A DNA stretch of 64,000 nucleotides, taken from Prinia subflava. Taxonomy: Eukaryota > Chordata > Aves > Passeriformes > Cisticolidae. Below, in pieces: positions 11,539 through 23,615 of this stretch. The notes under the pieces are model-generated. The model was not told the origin of the DNA. It saw nothing but the letters and a program-made list of their open reading frames with translations, and made no database searches. Positions within the stretch are counted from its first letter, which is position 1; the number at the start of each line of letters is the position of its first letter. The DNA lies in contig NC_086247.1 in the NCBI RefSeq assembly GCF_021018805.1, forward strand, positions 2,991,501-3,055,500, in the 5' to 3' direction. Both the position numbers and the translations under genes were made by a program.

Positions 11539-13990
11539 AATTCTGTGTGGATCTCTCACCAAGACAACTGGAGTGACTCCCCACCAGCAGTTCATGGTAC
11601 AAAGTCTAAACAACCGATAAGCCAAAACACACAGCTCCTGCTGCCAGCTCAAAGGTATTTCTGTAAATAGTTAGTGCTTTACCTCTCCTGCCCCAATTCT
11701 TCCACATACAGCAAAGTTCTTATTCTAATGAAGTAAATATCTGGTGAGGACCCTGCAGGGCACATCTGGAGCCCATTGGTTTGTCTGGTGCCCTGGGGAT
11801 GTTTTCACAGGTGTGTAGTTAAGCAGACCCTCTGGGGCTGTCCCCTCAAAGTATTTCATCACTGTTGCATTAGGTTGTAAGAAACAACAAAAGGAGAGGT
11901 AATAAACCCACAAACACTGTAAGATTCTATACAGTTTTGTGGGCTTTTTCTTGAGAAGGGAGAAAAAAAATCTTGTTGCTTGGCAAAGGTCATTTTTCAA
12001 GTATCACATATGTTCACTGGTTAAGTATTTTATTACAGTGCAGATAAAAGCCCCAGATGTCTCAGTGGTTAGTGATGCCATGTTTTATTTATTACCTTTT
12101 GTAACTTTATTCATCATAAAGGACACCTACACATCCTTTTCTTAACCTTCAGTTGAGTTTAATTCTGAATGGCAATGCAGTGCAATGTAAAAAAAACCAA
12201 CCAAAGAACCAAACCAAAGCAAACCCACATGTATCCTTAAAACATTTGAAAATATACCTCTAAATTATTTATTTCATTTGAATTTCTACAAAGAAATTTG
12301 TGAAGTTGTGGGTTTCTTACAGCAAAAGGTCTGAATGGCTGATACATATCACCAGTTAAAAGTGAGACACTTATTGCACTTGTGTTCCTAGGTTCCAACA
12401 GTATCTCTAAAGAGATAAAGAAAGAAATGATGTTTACCTTTTGCTGTTTGGATTCTTGGCCCCCATTTGTAAAAACTAAAGTAACCCAAATATTTTTTTT
12501 CTCAGAAAAAATAATTAGGGTCAAGTCCTGGCCAGACTTAGGTTCCAGCTATTGTAAAGATGAAAATTCAGCTTCAGAGGTAGAAGGATACTAACAACAA
12601 AGATTTCTTTATAAGCACTCAAACAGTGCTTAAAGAAGAATGACAAAAACCACTCAGGCCTGTAGAAAGTTTGATTTTTTTCTCTATTCCCAAAACTAAT
12701 ATCCGTGTATCTGTATCCTCTCCACTTCCTTTGGACAAGGAGGCAGTGGCTCCAACAACCCTCAGGGCAGAGGGGCCATAAATACCTTCCTGGTGGCAAA
12801 AACTGCTCCAAGTGGGAAATGTTCTCTGTATCTTCAATGTATGTGATACACCAGCGTCAAAAAGAGATTAAATTTTGACTTATTTCTGGGTTTTCTCACC
12901 CAACAGACAACTCCAGTCTCAGCTGGATGAAGCCAGGGTCCCCCTCTGAGTCCAGACGAGACTCAAGAGAATCAGAAGCACTGGTGGGCAGGGACTTGTT
13001 TGAAACTCAAATAGTAAAAATAATAGAAATTAAAATAATAAGAGGATCAAGCTAAGTATTACCATCTAATTTGACCCCTCCTCTCTGTGTTCTGGCATGG
13101 CAAATGGAGGTGTGAAAAATGGTTTTAAGAAAGCAGAAGTTGTGTCAGGAAGGATGAATATACCCACAATGGGATTGCAGAGTGTCACAGATGAGCCCTG
13201 TGTGTGCTTAGCAAGGTAAAAATCAGAGGTCTTTTAAGATGCAAAATTCAGTAATAGAGTCTGGGCTATGTAATTAGTCAAAGGTAATCAAACAATCTTC
13301 AAATTTGCTGAAGATACCATGGAGAGAAAGAGAATAAACTGTTCTGTGTTCAATATATGTAGAAAGCAACACACACACTTCCCAGGAGGAAATGTTCTGT
13401 AGATTTATGTCAAACTTTTTGATAGACAGGATAGTGAGGCTTTGGAAGAGATGTTCTCCCCTCAGGAGTGTAAAGGCAACTCCTGTCCTTGGGTGATTTC
13501 AAGAACATTGATAAAAACCTGCCAGACATTTCAGAGACTGACCAAATGTATCCTTTCTGGATCCTTGTGAAATTTCTTCTCCTCCTTTGCAGTCCTCTGA
13601 CACTTAGCAAAAACAACTCCTTGGGCTTCTCAGTATCCCATAGTAAGTGAGAAAAGGCATTTCCTTCCTCTCCCTCCAGCTTTTGCATTAAATGTGGCTC
13701 CAGGACTGATCCCCTGAGAAGACTGGGACTGACAGATTTGTCAGGAAGATTTTAACCAAGAGACAGAGAAGCAGAAAACAGAGCTGAAAAGTGTGTTTAA
13801 CAGAAACACGCATTTATAGGGGTTTCCAGAATTGCTTTCAGCAGTTTAATTTCATATGAGAGGAGATCCACAATTTAAGCAACATTCCTGAGCAAGGCCT
13901 TCTTCCTGGGAGCCTGAGGGAGGTTTCAGCAAGTCAGTGGTGTTGTCCAAGAAAGAATAAGTAGGAAGATTATTTGAGTTCAACACTTTT
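11539..13990. other. unique non-coding DNA
   Basis: No gene recognised. There is a short CCAAA-rich stretch at 12189-12225. Frames up to 96 codons on both strands overlap and lack known motifs. Confidence 0.45.
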
Positions 13991-14164
13991 CCTAGAGAAG
14001 CTGTGGCTGCCCCACCCCTGGAAGTGTTCAAGACCAGGTTGGATGAGGCTTGGAACAACCTGGGATAGTGGAAGGTGTTCCTGCTCATAGCAGGGACCTT
14101 GAAACAAGATGATCTTTAAGATCCCTCTCAACCCAGACAATTCCATGGTTCTGTGATTCTCTGA
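13991..14164 (+). mobile_element. CR1 3' fragment
   Basis: Shows CTAGAGAAGCTGTGGCTGCC, GGAAGTGTTCAAGACCAGG and a terminal CCATGGTTCTGTGATTCTCTGA. It is 5'-truncated and non-coding. Confidence 0.92.
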
Positions 14165-14801
14165 TTTAATGAATCTCATTTCACTTTAACCTGGATTTAT
14201 AATTGCTGTCAGATGGGTGAGTTCACTGAAGATACCTGTGCTACATAAGCGCTCCAGCCCATATCTTTCCAACCAGCTGATGAAAATTATTAATTTTCGG
14301 TGAAAATCTTAGAGGCAGCCCCAAGATGTAGTCTACACCCACATCTATGCACCTCCAGGTTGCTGAGAGCTTTTGTGTTTTGTTGTGTTTTTTGTAATAT
14401 CCAATCTAAATCTTCCCTGAAATGAAAAAACATCTAGTTAATCCAGTCACTGGCTAAATACATATGTGGTCACATCCAGTAGTTCTGCGTGAGCACAGGT
14501 CAAGAAATCCATGCACAGCTCAAGGAAAAAGAGGGAAAAATACCATTTCTTCACAAATATTCCCTTTCTTTCCCCAAACACTTCTATGATTATTAATGAA
14601 ATTCTATTAACCTACTTTGCCCCCCTCTTTTCTACTGAGATTTCTGTAGTTATTTATCTCTCTCCATCACATAGACTGGAAATGTTGATAAATTGCTCAG
14701 ACTAATTTGTACATCACTTGAGGCAGATGAGATAAATCATTTAAAAAGCATCTAGTGTCTCACAATAAAAACTCACCAAACTTGTCAAGAGGGTAAATGC
14801 A
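14165..14801. other. unique non-coding DNA
   Basis: AT-rich spacer between two CR1 tails. Nothing recognised. Confidence 0.45.
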
Positions 14802-14905
14802 CTTTGAGCAACCTGGTCTAGTGGGAAATGTCCCTGCCTATGGCTGTAGGGTTGAAACTGGATGAATTTTAGGCCCCTTCTTACCCAAACCAGTCTATGA
14901 TTCAA
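14802..14905 (+). mobile_element. CR1 3' tail, diverged
   Basis: CTTTGAGCAACCTGGTCTAG, then TGTCCCTGCCTATGG and CCCAAACCAGTCTATGATTC. This is the last 100 bp or so of CR1 with many substitutions. Confidence 0.82.
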
Positions 14906-15167
14906 AGATCCATCTGTCAAAATTTCCATGGCTAACTAAAGTTGATTGTCTAAGGGTATGTTTGCAGCTTGAGGCTGTTGCTCAGTGTCTTTGCCCAAAG
15001 TTTCTGTGAGAGTTTGGAGAATTCACTGTCTGTTCACCCAGAGCACGGACTCAGATCTTGGTTTTCCTTGTCTCATCTGTCAAATTTTCTATTCCAATGA
15101 CCAAACACTGGATGGAAGGTGTGGGGGTACACAGCACTGGCTGTGGACTGAAATCAGTTCTTCTTTT

Positions 15168-15366
15168 CCAAGAATCATTGTTTGGGTAAGAAGAGACCTC
15201 AAAGATCACCCAGTTCCAACTCCTTGTCATGGGCAGGGGCACCTTCCACTGTCCCAGGCTGCTCCAAGTCCCATCCAACCTGGCCTTGGACACTTCCAGG
15301 GATGGGGCAGCCACAGCTTCTCTGGACAGCCTGTAACAGAGTCTCACCACCCCCACAGTAAATATC
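15168..15366 (-). mobile_element. CR1, 3' half, split by nested LTR
   Basis: Complement of the CR1 3' UTR: AGAATCATTGTTTGGGTAAG, CACCTTCCACTGTCCCAGGC, GGGATGGGGCAGCCACAGC. It stops at CACAGTAAATATC (15366). Its continuation, ATATCTAATCTTAATCTACTC, resumes at 16738. The last five bases (ATATC) are the left target duplication of the LTR inserted here. Confidence 0.93.
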
Positions 15367-16737
15367 TGTCATGGGTTAGCACTGGCCAGATGTTAGTGCA
15401 CCCATGAATATATGTTTTTTCTCTAACAACTCCTGTGGGATGTGATCAGGAACAGAGCAGAGCAGGCTTAAATCTTGAAAACAAAAAAAAACCCACCAAA
15501 ACTTTATTAATTACATAAGAACAGGGACAGAAATACTCTTAAACACACACAGAGACAGAAATAAAAACTTCTTAGAACATTTCTTCTCCCAGTTTTTACC
15601 TCCCCACCCATCACTTTTCACAGACCAACCTTTGGGTTTTAAATCAAACAATCACCACTCAAAAAAACTAATCTTCAATTCAGCAAGGGAGAGAGGAGTC
15701 TCTCTCGCACCACAGACTGTTCTCCAGAAAACAGGGGTCCACCCCTTATGTGTTCCCATGTCACCCATAGCACCGCCCGGAGAAGTCTGCTAAGGTGACT
15801 CTCTCTTTTTCCTATGTCCAGCGCTCTCACCGCTGTCTCATAGGCCAAAACTACATACAGGGCTTTTTAAGGATGCTGCATGCCGAGCTCTCCCCCTTTT
15901 TACCCAGGGGCCGGGGTTCCAGGAGCAGGTCTGCCCTGAGGGCAGAGGGTGCCACCTCACCCTCCCCCTCTCTTCTCTGCTCGCTACTCACTTCAAGTGC
16001 CAGTCACTGTAGCAAAAGCAAGGGCAGCTGTATCCACCCAAAAAATGCAGTTTATGTTCAAAAGAGACTCAAGTTCAGTCCATGGCTGACATTATGCAAG
16101 AGAATTCCAGCTCAGAAGGCTACTCCTCTCATTCTTCCATCGAATTCCTTCCAATCATGCTTTATCATCTCGGTCCCAGGCCGCTTCCCTCTCTCCGAAA
16201 ACCACCAGTCATGAGAATCAATGTCTAAGAGAAGTTTCTTTCTACCAAGCAAGGGTTAACAGTTTCTTCTCAGCAGGGTGCTGCAGGCAGAGGCACTCCC
16301 AGGCTCCGCAAACCTCCACGTGGTTGAGCACCTTCTCCCGGAGTTTGGGGGGGAGGAGGGGGTGAGCACACACAGAAGGCACTTCCACAGTTTTCCACTC
16401 CTCCATCCTGGACGGGGCAGCTCAGTTCCAGTCCTGTCCACTCTCTTCTCCCCCCCCCCCCCCCCGGGGGCTCCGGCTTACCTGAGCCGACCACGTGTTT
16501 CCCCTCCCCCACCCAGCCTCATGGCTGGGTGGGGAAAGAAGCCTCACACGTCTCTCTGCTGAAACCGGGATCTGAAAAGAGGCCGAACCCCCCAGACTCC
16601 TGCTTTTACCTCTTTGTGTCCTCAGAGGCGTGTCCAAACCTCCGAGTGACCAACCCAGGTGCCAGCAGAAAAGCTGATCACTGATTGGACTGCCCACATC
16701 CCCCTGGAAAAATTCACCTCCCCCCCCAACCACGACA
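15367..16737 (-). mobile_element. 1,371-bp solo LTR inserted in CR1
   Basis: The plus strand starts TGTCATGGGTTAGC and ends AACCACGACA, which are inverted LTR termini. It is flanked on both sides by ATATC (15362-15366 and 16738-16742), a perfect 5-bp duplication inside a CR1. The sense strand is inferred as minus: AATAAA reads on minus at 15503-15508 near the inferred U5 end, and the ACCCATGACA end resembles other avian LTR 3' ends. It is unusually long and the most CpG- and GC-rich DNA in the window (about 15,770-16,700), with a run of 16 C followed by 5 G at 16450-16470. There are no retroviral genes. Frames of up to 154 codons inside it are unrecognised. Confidence 0.88.
16450..16470. repeat. 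C16-G5 homopolymer junction
   Basis: Sixteen C then five G inside the nested LTR. It is prone to sequencing or assembly length error, and the frame of any call across it is unreliable. Confidence 0.95.
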
Positions 16738-16816
16738 ATATCTAATCTTAATCTACTCTCTTTCAGTTGGAACTCATTCCCCCTTGTCCTGTCACTACAT
16801 GCCCTTGTAAATAGTC
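16738..16816 (-). mobile_element. CR1, remaining part beyond the nested LTR
   Basis: Continues the CR1 of 15168-15366: TCTAATCTTAATCTACTC, TTGGAACTCATTCCCCCTTG, TCCTGTCACTACATGCCCTTG. Its first five bases are the right copy of the ATATC duplication. Confidence 0.9.
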
Positions 16817-18081
16817 TTGCCAGACTGGATTGAATCAAACTGGGTTTCCAGTTATATTCCAAATAAATAAAATGCAAATTCGACAAAATTTCTAATGGGT
16901 TATAGAACCTACAGTCTAAAGAATATCTGTGACTGGAAGTACTTGTGATTTGGTGCAGCCCTCCTGGTTAACCCACAGCATTGATCGTGAGTGAGTATCT
17001 GCTGCTATCAGCAGTGGTTGGAAAAACCAGGATCTGCACAACTCCCTCCAGGACCAGTTCATTTTCTTTCTCATTTTTTGGCTTGACATTATGTATGAAC
17101 ACTAACGCATATTTAAAGGGTACAATTCCCTGAATGTACCAAACAAAGCAGCAGCCCCTAATTTTGAATTTCCCTTGAGCTGAGGAGAAAAAAGGTTTGT
17201 CAGAACTAATAACGGGTGAATCCCAAAATGGGCTGTGAAGAGAAATTGTCTAATCCTAGTCATTTCCCTTGGTAGCCAGCTCCACTTTTGCTGGGAGATT
17301 CTGCCTGGAAAAATTGTATTCAATAATTTCTTTTGTCTATATGGACCTATTTCAGTACAGTTCCACTCTTGGAGACCCATCTGAAGAATTGCAGCCCCAC
17401 ATGTCAACCATTACACAGGCAAGAAAGCAAATGTTAATTTTGGCTGTTATGTATTTTCCATTTTACTTTAATTGGAGGAAATCCCCAAATTGATCAGTTA
17501 GGAAGCAATTCCTTACAGTGTAGGCTGGAGGTTTTTAACAGAAAGGGCTTTAGCTGCAAATAATAAATTATCCCAATAATAAAGAACTGAATAGCAACAT
17601 CAGGGAACAAGGAATTATGCAGCGAGTCTTCCCCAAGCAAATCGCTTCCCATCGCTGTGCAAGATGCATTAGCATCTGCAACATAATGTTAGGAAACAGT
17701 TTATTTCTTTTAGGGAGAAGACCTCATTCATCAGAGAACACATCTGTCTTCCCACATGATTTAGTTCTGCAGGTCACATTTAGTTCATCTGGGTCTCCCC
17801 GGTGTAACACACGGCTGAGGTAACAATTAATGACTGAGTTCCACCCTGCTAAGAGCTGCTGCTGCCTCTTCTGTATTCCCACAGTGCCTCCCCTTTCCTG
17901 GAAGGTGCACACAGCCACTGCTGTTCAAGGAGTGCCTATGCAGAACCCTCAGGTTTAGACAGAAACTCTCTTTGGGACAGAGAAAATATCTCCTTAATTG
18001 AGTGGCTGGGACTGCCTGAGTGCTGCAGTAGTTAAGTCTCAGACCACAAGGCTGGACCTTTCCAAAAATGTGTTTAAAAGC
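16817..18081. other. unique non-coding DNA
   Basis: No gene or repeat recognised. Frames reach 101 codons (minus, 17102-17407) without known motifs. Confidence 0.45.
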
Positions 18082-18650
18082 TCACAGAATCATCAAGTAA
18101 TAGAACTGTTTTGCTTGTAAAAGACTTTTAGGGTCATGTACACAAGCATTCCCATTAAAATATGTCCCAAAGTGCCACATTTTTTAAATGTTTTTTAAAT
18201 CCATCCAAACTTGGTGACCCCACCACTCGCTGATTCCCTCCTCCACATCATTTGTAAAGATATTAAACAGGGCTGACCCCAATTCTCAACCCTGGGGGAC
18301 ACCACTGGTGCCTGGTTAATGGATTTAACTCCTTTCCCCACCTCTCTCCCAGCCTGGCTGCTCAGCCTGGTTTTTACCCAATTAACAGAGCACACACCCA
18401 AGCCCTGAGCAGTTTATCCTTGACAGTGTTGGGATGAACGGTGACAAAAGCTTGAATAAAATCCACATGGACATCTCCAGCCTTTCCCTCATCCCTGAGA
18501 TCACCTTGTCATAAAATGGGATCAGGTTGGCCAAGCAGGACCTGCCTTGAGAGCCCCGTGTCCCCTGGAGGTTCTGCACAAGCCACGTGCTCCAGGTGGT
18601 CTTCTCCAACACTGAGGTCAGACTGACAGGCTGTAAAACAACTCCTGTGA
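18082..18650 (-). mobile_element. CR1 with reverse-transcriptase remnants and internal deletion
   Basis: The plus strand opens with CACAGAATCATCAAG (terminal repeat), then a short 3' UTR part. It then jumps into the RT region. On the minus strand, recognisable CR1 RT segments are Pro-Val-Ser-Leu-Thr-Ser-Val near 18620, Gly-Arg-Ser-Cys-Leu-Ala-Asn-Leu-Ile-Pro-Phe-Tyr-Asp-Lys near 18520, and Gly-Val-Pro-Gln-Gly followed out of frame by Leu-Phe-Asn-Ile-Phe near 18260-18300. The catalytic Phe-Ala-Asp-Asp segment and most of the C-terminal ORF2 are deleted. Frameshifts break the rest. It is a dead retroposon whose protein would have copied CR1 RNA at nicked DNA. Confidence 0.87.
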
Positions 18651-21600
18651 GGCAAAATCCTCCACATTCCGGCATTTTGCCTTCAGGCTGATGCCATAAG
18701 TATGTGAAAACCACACTGTATCCCAAAGGATAAATTTTTATTCACAGATAAAGCAGTTTCATTTATTTATTTATTTCGCTTGAATGAAATAAAAACCCCA
18801 ACGCTGCTTTTTATCTATTGTATATTCAGTAATGTGGTTAAGGCACACGGCTTGCATGAAGTCTGTGTAGGGATAGCTCCTCATGAAATGTAAAGTAATG
18901 CAGTATAAAAACTGAAGCAGTCAGCTTTCTTGTGATATTTACTGAATTTTACATGCTCTGAATGTGATATCTGTGCTCTAGTTTCTACAATCTATTCCAC
19001 AGTTTCCAAAATATATACATTAAATTCCTGCCCATTAAAATAACATTATCTAGAGATAAGGTGGTTCAACAAGACAGTTAAATCCAGTTCCAAGCTGAAG
19101 GTTAGATTTGCAATTTAAACAGAAGGTGAGAATTACAGAGAGTTAAAAAAATTCCTCCCTGTCATGAAATGCTCTTTTGTTTGCTTTGCTTTAATTCCCC
19201 TTTCTTTAAGAGGAAGACCATTCTTTTACCTCATTGCAGACTGAAGAGGATGAATATGTGAAGGTCATTAAATAGTCAAATAATGGGCAACAAAAGCTTG
19301 TTCTGAAGAGACAAATATTTGGTAGAGACAAAGCACTAGTTAATAATTGCTTCTGAGGTAATTTCATCTTTTTAAATACTCACATGGATTATTGAAAGCT
19401 GTTTTCAAAAAGAATGTCTTTTCATAGAGTAAAATATGGTCAGTTATGAAATTATTAATTGCTATAAAAGTCCCTTAAGGAAAACAAGACTTTAGCTGTT
19501 GTTATCTCAACCTCTCTCAAGCAGAGTAGAAACAAGACCAAGGGCAGATGTCAGATTTTTTTTCCATATAAACCACTTTTTTTTTCTTGATCTAGGACAC
19601 CAATTTTGTTAATGTATAGTTTGATTTATAAGACTTTTAACTGAATATTGATTTTTTTTATTAGCCATGTTCATTTGTTGGGTATTTTATTTAATATTAA
19701 AAGGTAACGTTTTATATTCATGAACATTATATGGTGAAATATTAATTTAAAATACCTGAAAGCATGCCTTGACTTTTCATGATTTTTCTTCATTTGGGGC
19801 TTTTTTTCTCCTTTTGGTCTGTACCGTTTCATCTGTAATGGCTTTAACAAATACAGCAACAAGCAGTCCTGTTGTTTCTTTCCTACTGAAAAGCACTCTG
19901 GATTATCCTCTTTCACTGAGAGTTCCTTTCTGAACTCTTTCCCATCTCTTTGTCAAACACAGGCACTTCAAACAATGATGGTGTGAGAGATATTTTATGT
20001 GCTTCAAGAGCCTGATCAGATCCACAAACGTATTTCCCTGCCAAGCATGCTGGCTTTGTTACTCACCAAACACTGGGATGCTGAACATTTGACTTCTTTA
20101 TGTACTGGTAATTGTTTCTCTCTTTTTGTGCCAAGGCTCGATGCCTAAAAATAATAATTGGAAATATAGAGTAGTTGTGCATCTCCTTTCCCAAGTTGTG
20201 CTCCATTTCTGCTGCTGAGTCTGCAAAATCAAAATACTGCAAACAGGTCATTTTGCTGAAGGCTGTTGGAATATTTCAGGAGATATCAGTGGCAAAAAAA
20301 ACCTGAACAGTTCAGTTTTCTGATTTGAGGTCTCTGCAAAATATGGGACAAAGCAAACTCCTTTTCTTACTCCAGATCTTCTTTCTTCTGCACTCCCCAC
20401 CTGCCACTCTCCCAGAGAAAGTTAAAGGGCATAAAGCTGTCAGCTATCAAGCGATCCGAAAACCAGAGCTGGGAGGGAAATTTCTAGAACAGGAAGCTGA
20501 AGTCCCTGAGTTTCTCCAGAAGATCAAACAATCCAGCTGAACTCACACAATTAAGCCACTGAAGCTCATACAGATGGAAATATCAAGGTCTTCTGTAGGG
20601 TACAGTTTGGTCCCTCATAAATGAACTAAAATGGGCTCTTCTTTTGGAAGTGCACAATCCATCCATCTCCATATGAGCTGAGGGTTTAGGTTCTCATATT
20701 TAACAGGCAGTAGAATCTGTAGCCAGTAGAGTCAAGGGAAACGAGGATCTGACTCATCCCAATCAACAGGAACATCTTGTTTTGAGCTGAGTTTCACCCA
20801 TTGCTGTTTGGACTGTGTGTGTCAGGGCTCCAGAGTGACTTGAACCCAGCTTAGGCTGGGACAAACCCACACTGCAGGCACCCACCTTAAAACACAGCAC
20901 TGAGGATTTGCCTGCTTTGAATGGGCACAGATTTTATCTGCCTGGGGCTTAATGAATTACCTCTTCTGCTATGGCTTGGCATTCATCTGCATCGCTACTG
21001 ACACTCTCAAAATGATGATAGAAACAGAAAATGCACAGAGATGTGAAGATTTATTTGTTTGTATGCAGAGTTTGACAGCAACAAACTCAGGTTTGATTCT
21101 CAATGAAGACAAGCTGAGGATTATGTCAAATTCTCCTGTCCTCCCATAGTCACTTTTTCATCCATCCTTCCTTGCTTTATTTGAGCAGGACAGTCCTTAG
21201 AGCTGGAGCTGCATTTTAGGGTGTGAATCTGCGACCTGTAGCTCAACAGGGCTCTGCTGTCAGGGGACAGTGCCAGCTGCTGCCATCGTAACAACAAAAA
21301 GCTGTGGAGGCAAACAGGGGAGCTCTTCTGTGTCTGCTACCAGGAATAGAAAAATAGAGTGAAATAACCAGAGACAGATGGTGGGAACAACAGACAGCAT
21401 AAGTAGCATTAATCTAATACACTCCAACAGTATAAAAAATGGGGTTTCTAACTTAAACAAGTTCTTCAACACGCAATTGAAACACATTGGTGCCTCCAGA
21501 AAGTGAATCTTTTCAGTCTAATATGAATATAAAAATTGTATGTATTACACATACCACAGTAAGGATTTATCTAAAATGCAGCCTCTAATCTGAGCCCCCT

Positions 21601-22837
21601 CTAGTGTATCTTGGTGCCTTTTGCAAAAAGAAGGTTTAAAGGCTGTGTGGTTTCAGAGTGTTCTACAGGACAGTTGTGAACCTCAAACATTTAAGATTTA
21701 AAAAAAATATTTTTAAATGCAGGAGGTTTCTAATGTGATACTCTGGCATGTTAGCCAACATGATTATTTTATTAGATACAAACTAGTTAATAATCCATGG
21801 GGGATTTTTTTTTTTCTTTAAGAAAAACATGGTATTTCCCTACTGCTCATTTAAGAAAAGCTTTTAAAATTTTCATTATGAAAAACCTTCAAAAATTGTC
21901 ACTAATTTTCCCCCTTCTCTGCCTTTATACTGCTTGTAAATCAGATGTGATAATAACTTCTGAGGAGCTGGAAAGAGCATATTTATCTCCCTGGGAAAGT
22001 TATGAGGATGACAGCTCAGTGCTTCAGCAGTGTCAGAGCTGTTACATTTCCATTCATTAACTTTCCCTTTTTCTATATAAAATCACATAATTGGGACTTC
22101 CCTTAGTGGAAACATTTAGTGCATCTTTAATGGGCGGCTCAGGATCACAGCACTTTATGCCTGAATCTAAGAGTTATTGAGAGCTTCCTGAGAGCTGCCA
22201 AATGTTGCATGTTCCCATCGACTCAGCATCTTTCAGGATTGGACTCTCGTCATATTTGTAGTGTTGATAATGTCAAATCCCCTATAGTAGTTTTCTACTC
22301 TATTTACAAAAAATATCTCATGTCTCCAAAATTATCTGGTTTTTTAGTGTGTTTTTTTTAAGTATGTTTTCTCCAAGCCTGAAGTTATTATAACAACATA
22401 ATTTTCCCTCTTCTTCCGGATGAATTTTCTGGTTAAAATGAATGAGAGAAATAAGTGTTAATTCCAATTGCTGGTGGGGAGGTTGAGGGTGAAAACTGTA
22501 ATCTGGAGCAGAGAAAGAAAAACTTCATCATGGTGGTCTTGATCCACCAGTATCCACAAAGTAAATACTTTGCTAAGGAATTCTGGATTTGTGAGATTTC
22601 CAGTTTCACACCTGTGAGGTAAATTGTTAATTTAAGGCTCTCCTGACCATCAGCTTTCAGGAGAGAAGAATGGATCAGAGTTAGAGAACAACTCAGTGGA
22701 ACTCGGAGCTTTTGGAGTTATTCTGCCATGCACAAGAGTTCAGTACCCACAAAATAAGGAAGGAATAAAATGAGAAACATATAAGGAATAGGTATCTTGG
22801 AAGGAGTTACTTTTTATAGAATCATAGGCTCTCCTAA
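18651..22837. other. 4.2-kb AT-rich unique region
   Basis: No gene, transposon or RNA gene recognised. ATTT units occur at 18759-18774, with several T or A runs. The longest frames are below 90 codons. The low repeat load suggests old single-copy DNA, possibly with conserved non-coding segments, which cannot be judged from one genome. Confidence 0.4.
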
Positions 22838-22925
22838 GTTCATGGAATCACAGACTCACAGCTTAAGCTCAGTTCCACAGGACCCTCAGGGATCATCAAG
22901 TCCAGTTCCTTGCCTTGACCACAAC
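22838..22925 (-). mobile_element. CR1 3' tail, strongly diverged
   Basis: CATGGAATCACAGACTCACAG, then CCTCAGGGATCATCAAGTCC and CCTTGCC. This fits the start of the complement of a CR1 3' end. The match ends after about 90 bp. Confidence 0.6.
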
Positions 22926-23512
22926 CTGTCAGACAAAAACCCCAAGCAGTAAAATACAATTTATCTTAGAGACAAAGCCACTGCCAGATTTCCCATGGTT
23001 CCTTTCCTGATAAACTTTACCTCTCTCAAAGCTGCAGTGAATCCCAGAAACATCTTCCTCTTTACCTGATCCTGCTACATCCCCAGAGCAAACTGGGAAT
23101 TTTTCACATAATAAAATGTGATATAATGAGGATTGAGAAATGCTTTTGTATGTGCTTGACACTTCAGCCCCAAAACTATTACTTACATTTCCTTCTCCTG
23201 CAACAAAACAGGTAGAACCAAAACAAATCCCTCAACATGCCTCTTACTAAAAACTGTGTATTTTTTTCTTGAGAAAATTGCATTTTTGCAATTATACTCT
23301 CAACCACTGCATGACCAATGAGAAAGCAGACCTGAAAATACATGTGGGTTTTGGTTTTTTTTTTTTCTAAAAGCAATTAACCAAATTCAAAATGCAGTTC
23401 CTTCAATATGAAATTTCATTTTATTTATCTTTTCCATGCATCCTGGTATTCAGACACATCTCAGATCCCCAGATGTGAGATATCATTGCTGTGATAAACC
23501 ACACCATGGGTG
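22926..23512. other. unique non-coding DNA
   Basis: Nothing recognised apart from a T run near 23356-23368. Confidence 0.4.
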
Positions 23513-23615
23513 TTTGAGTAACCTGGTCAAGAGGAAGGTGTTCCTTGACTCTTAAAGATGAGATGTTGTTTAAGGTCTCTTCCCCCACAAACCATTTTGG
23601 GCTTCAATGTTTCTA
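23513..23615 (+). mobile_element. CR1 3' tail, strongly diverged
   Basis: TTTGAGTAACCTGGTCAAGA, GGAAGGTGTTCC and TCCCCCACAAACCATTTTGG align to the last 100 bp of CR1 with gaps. Confidence 0.65.

Noticed and set aside
16422..16886. 154-codon minus-strand frame
   Set aside because: It crosses from decayed CR1 into the nested LTR and over a C16 homopolymer. Composite of two repeats.
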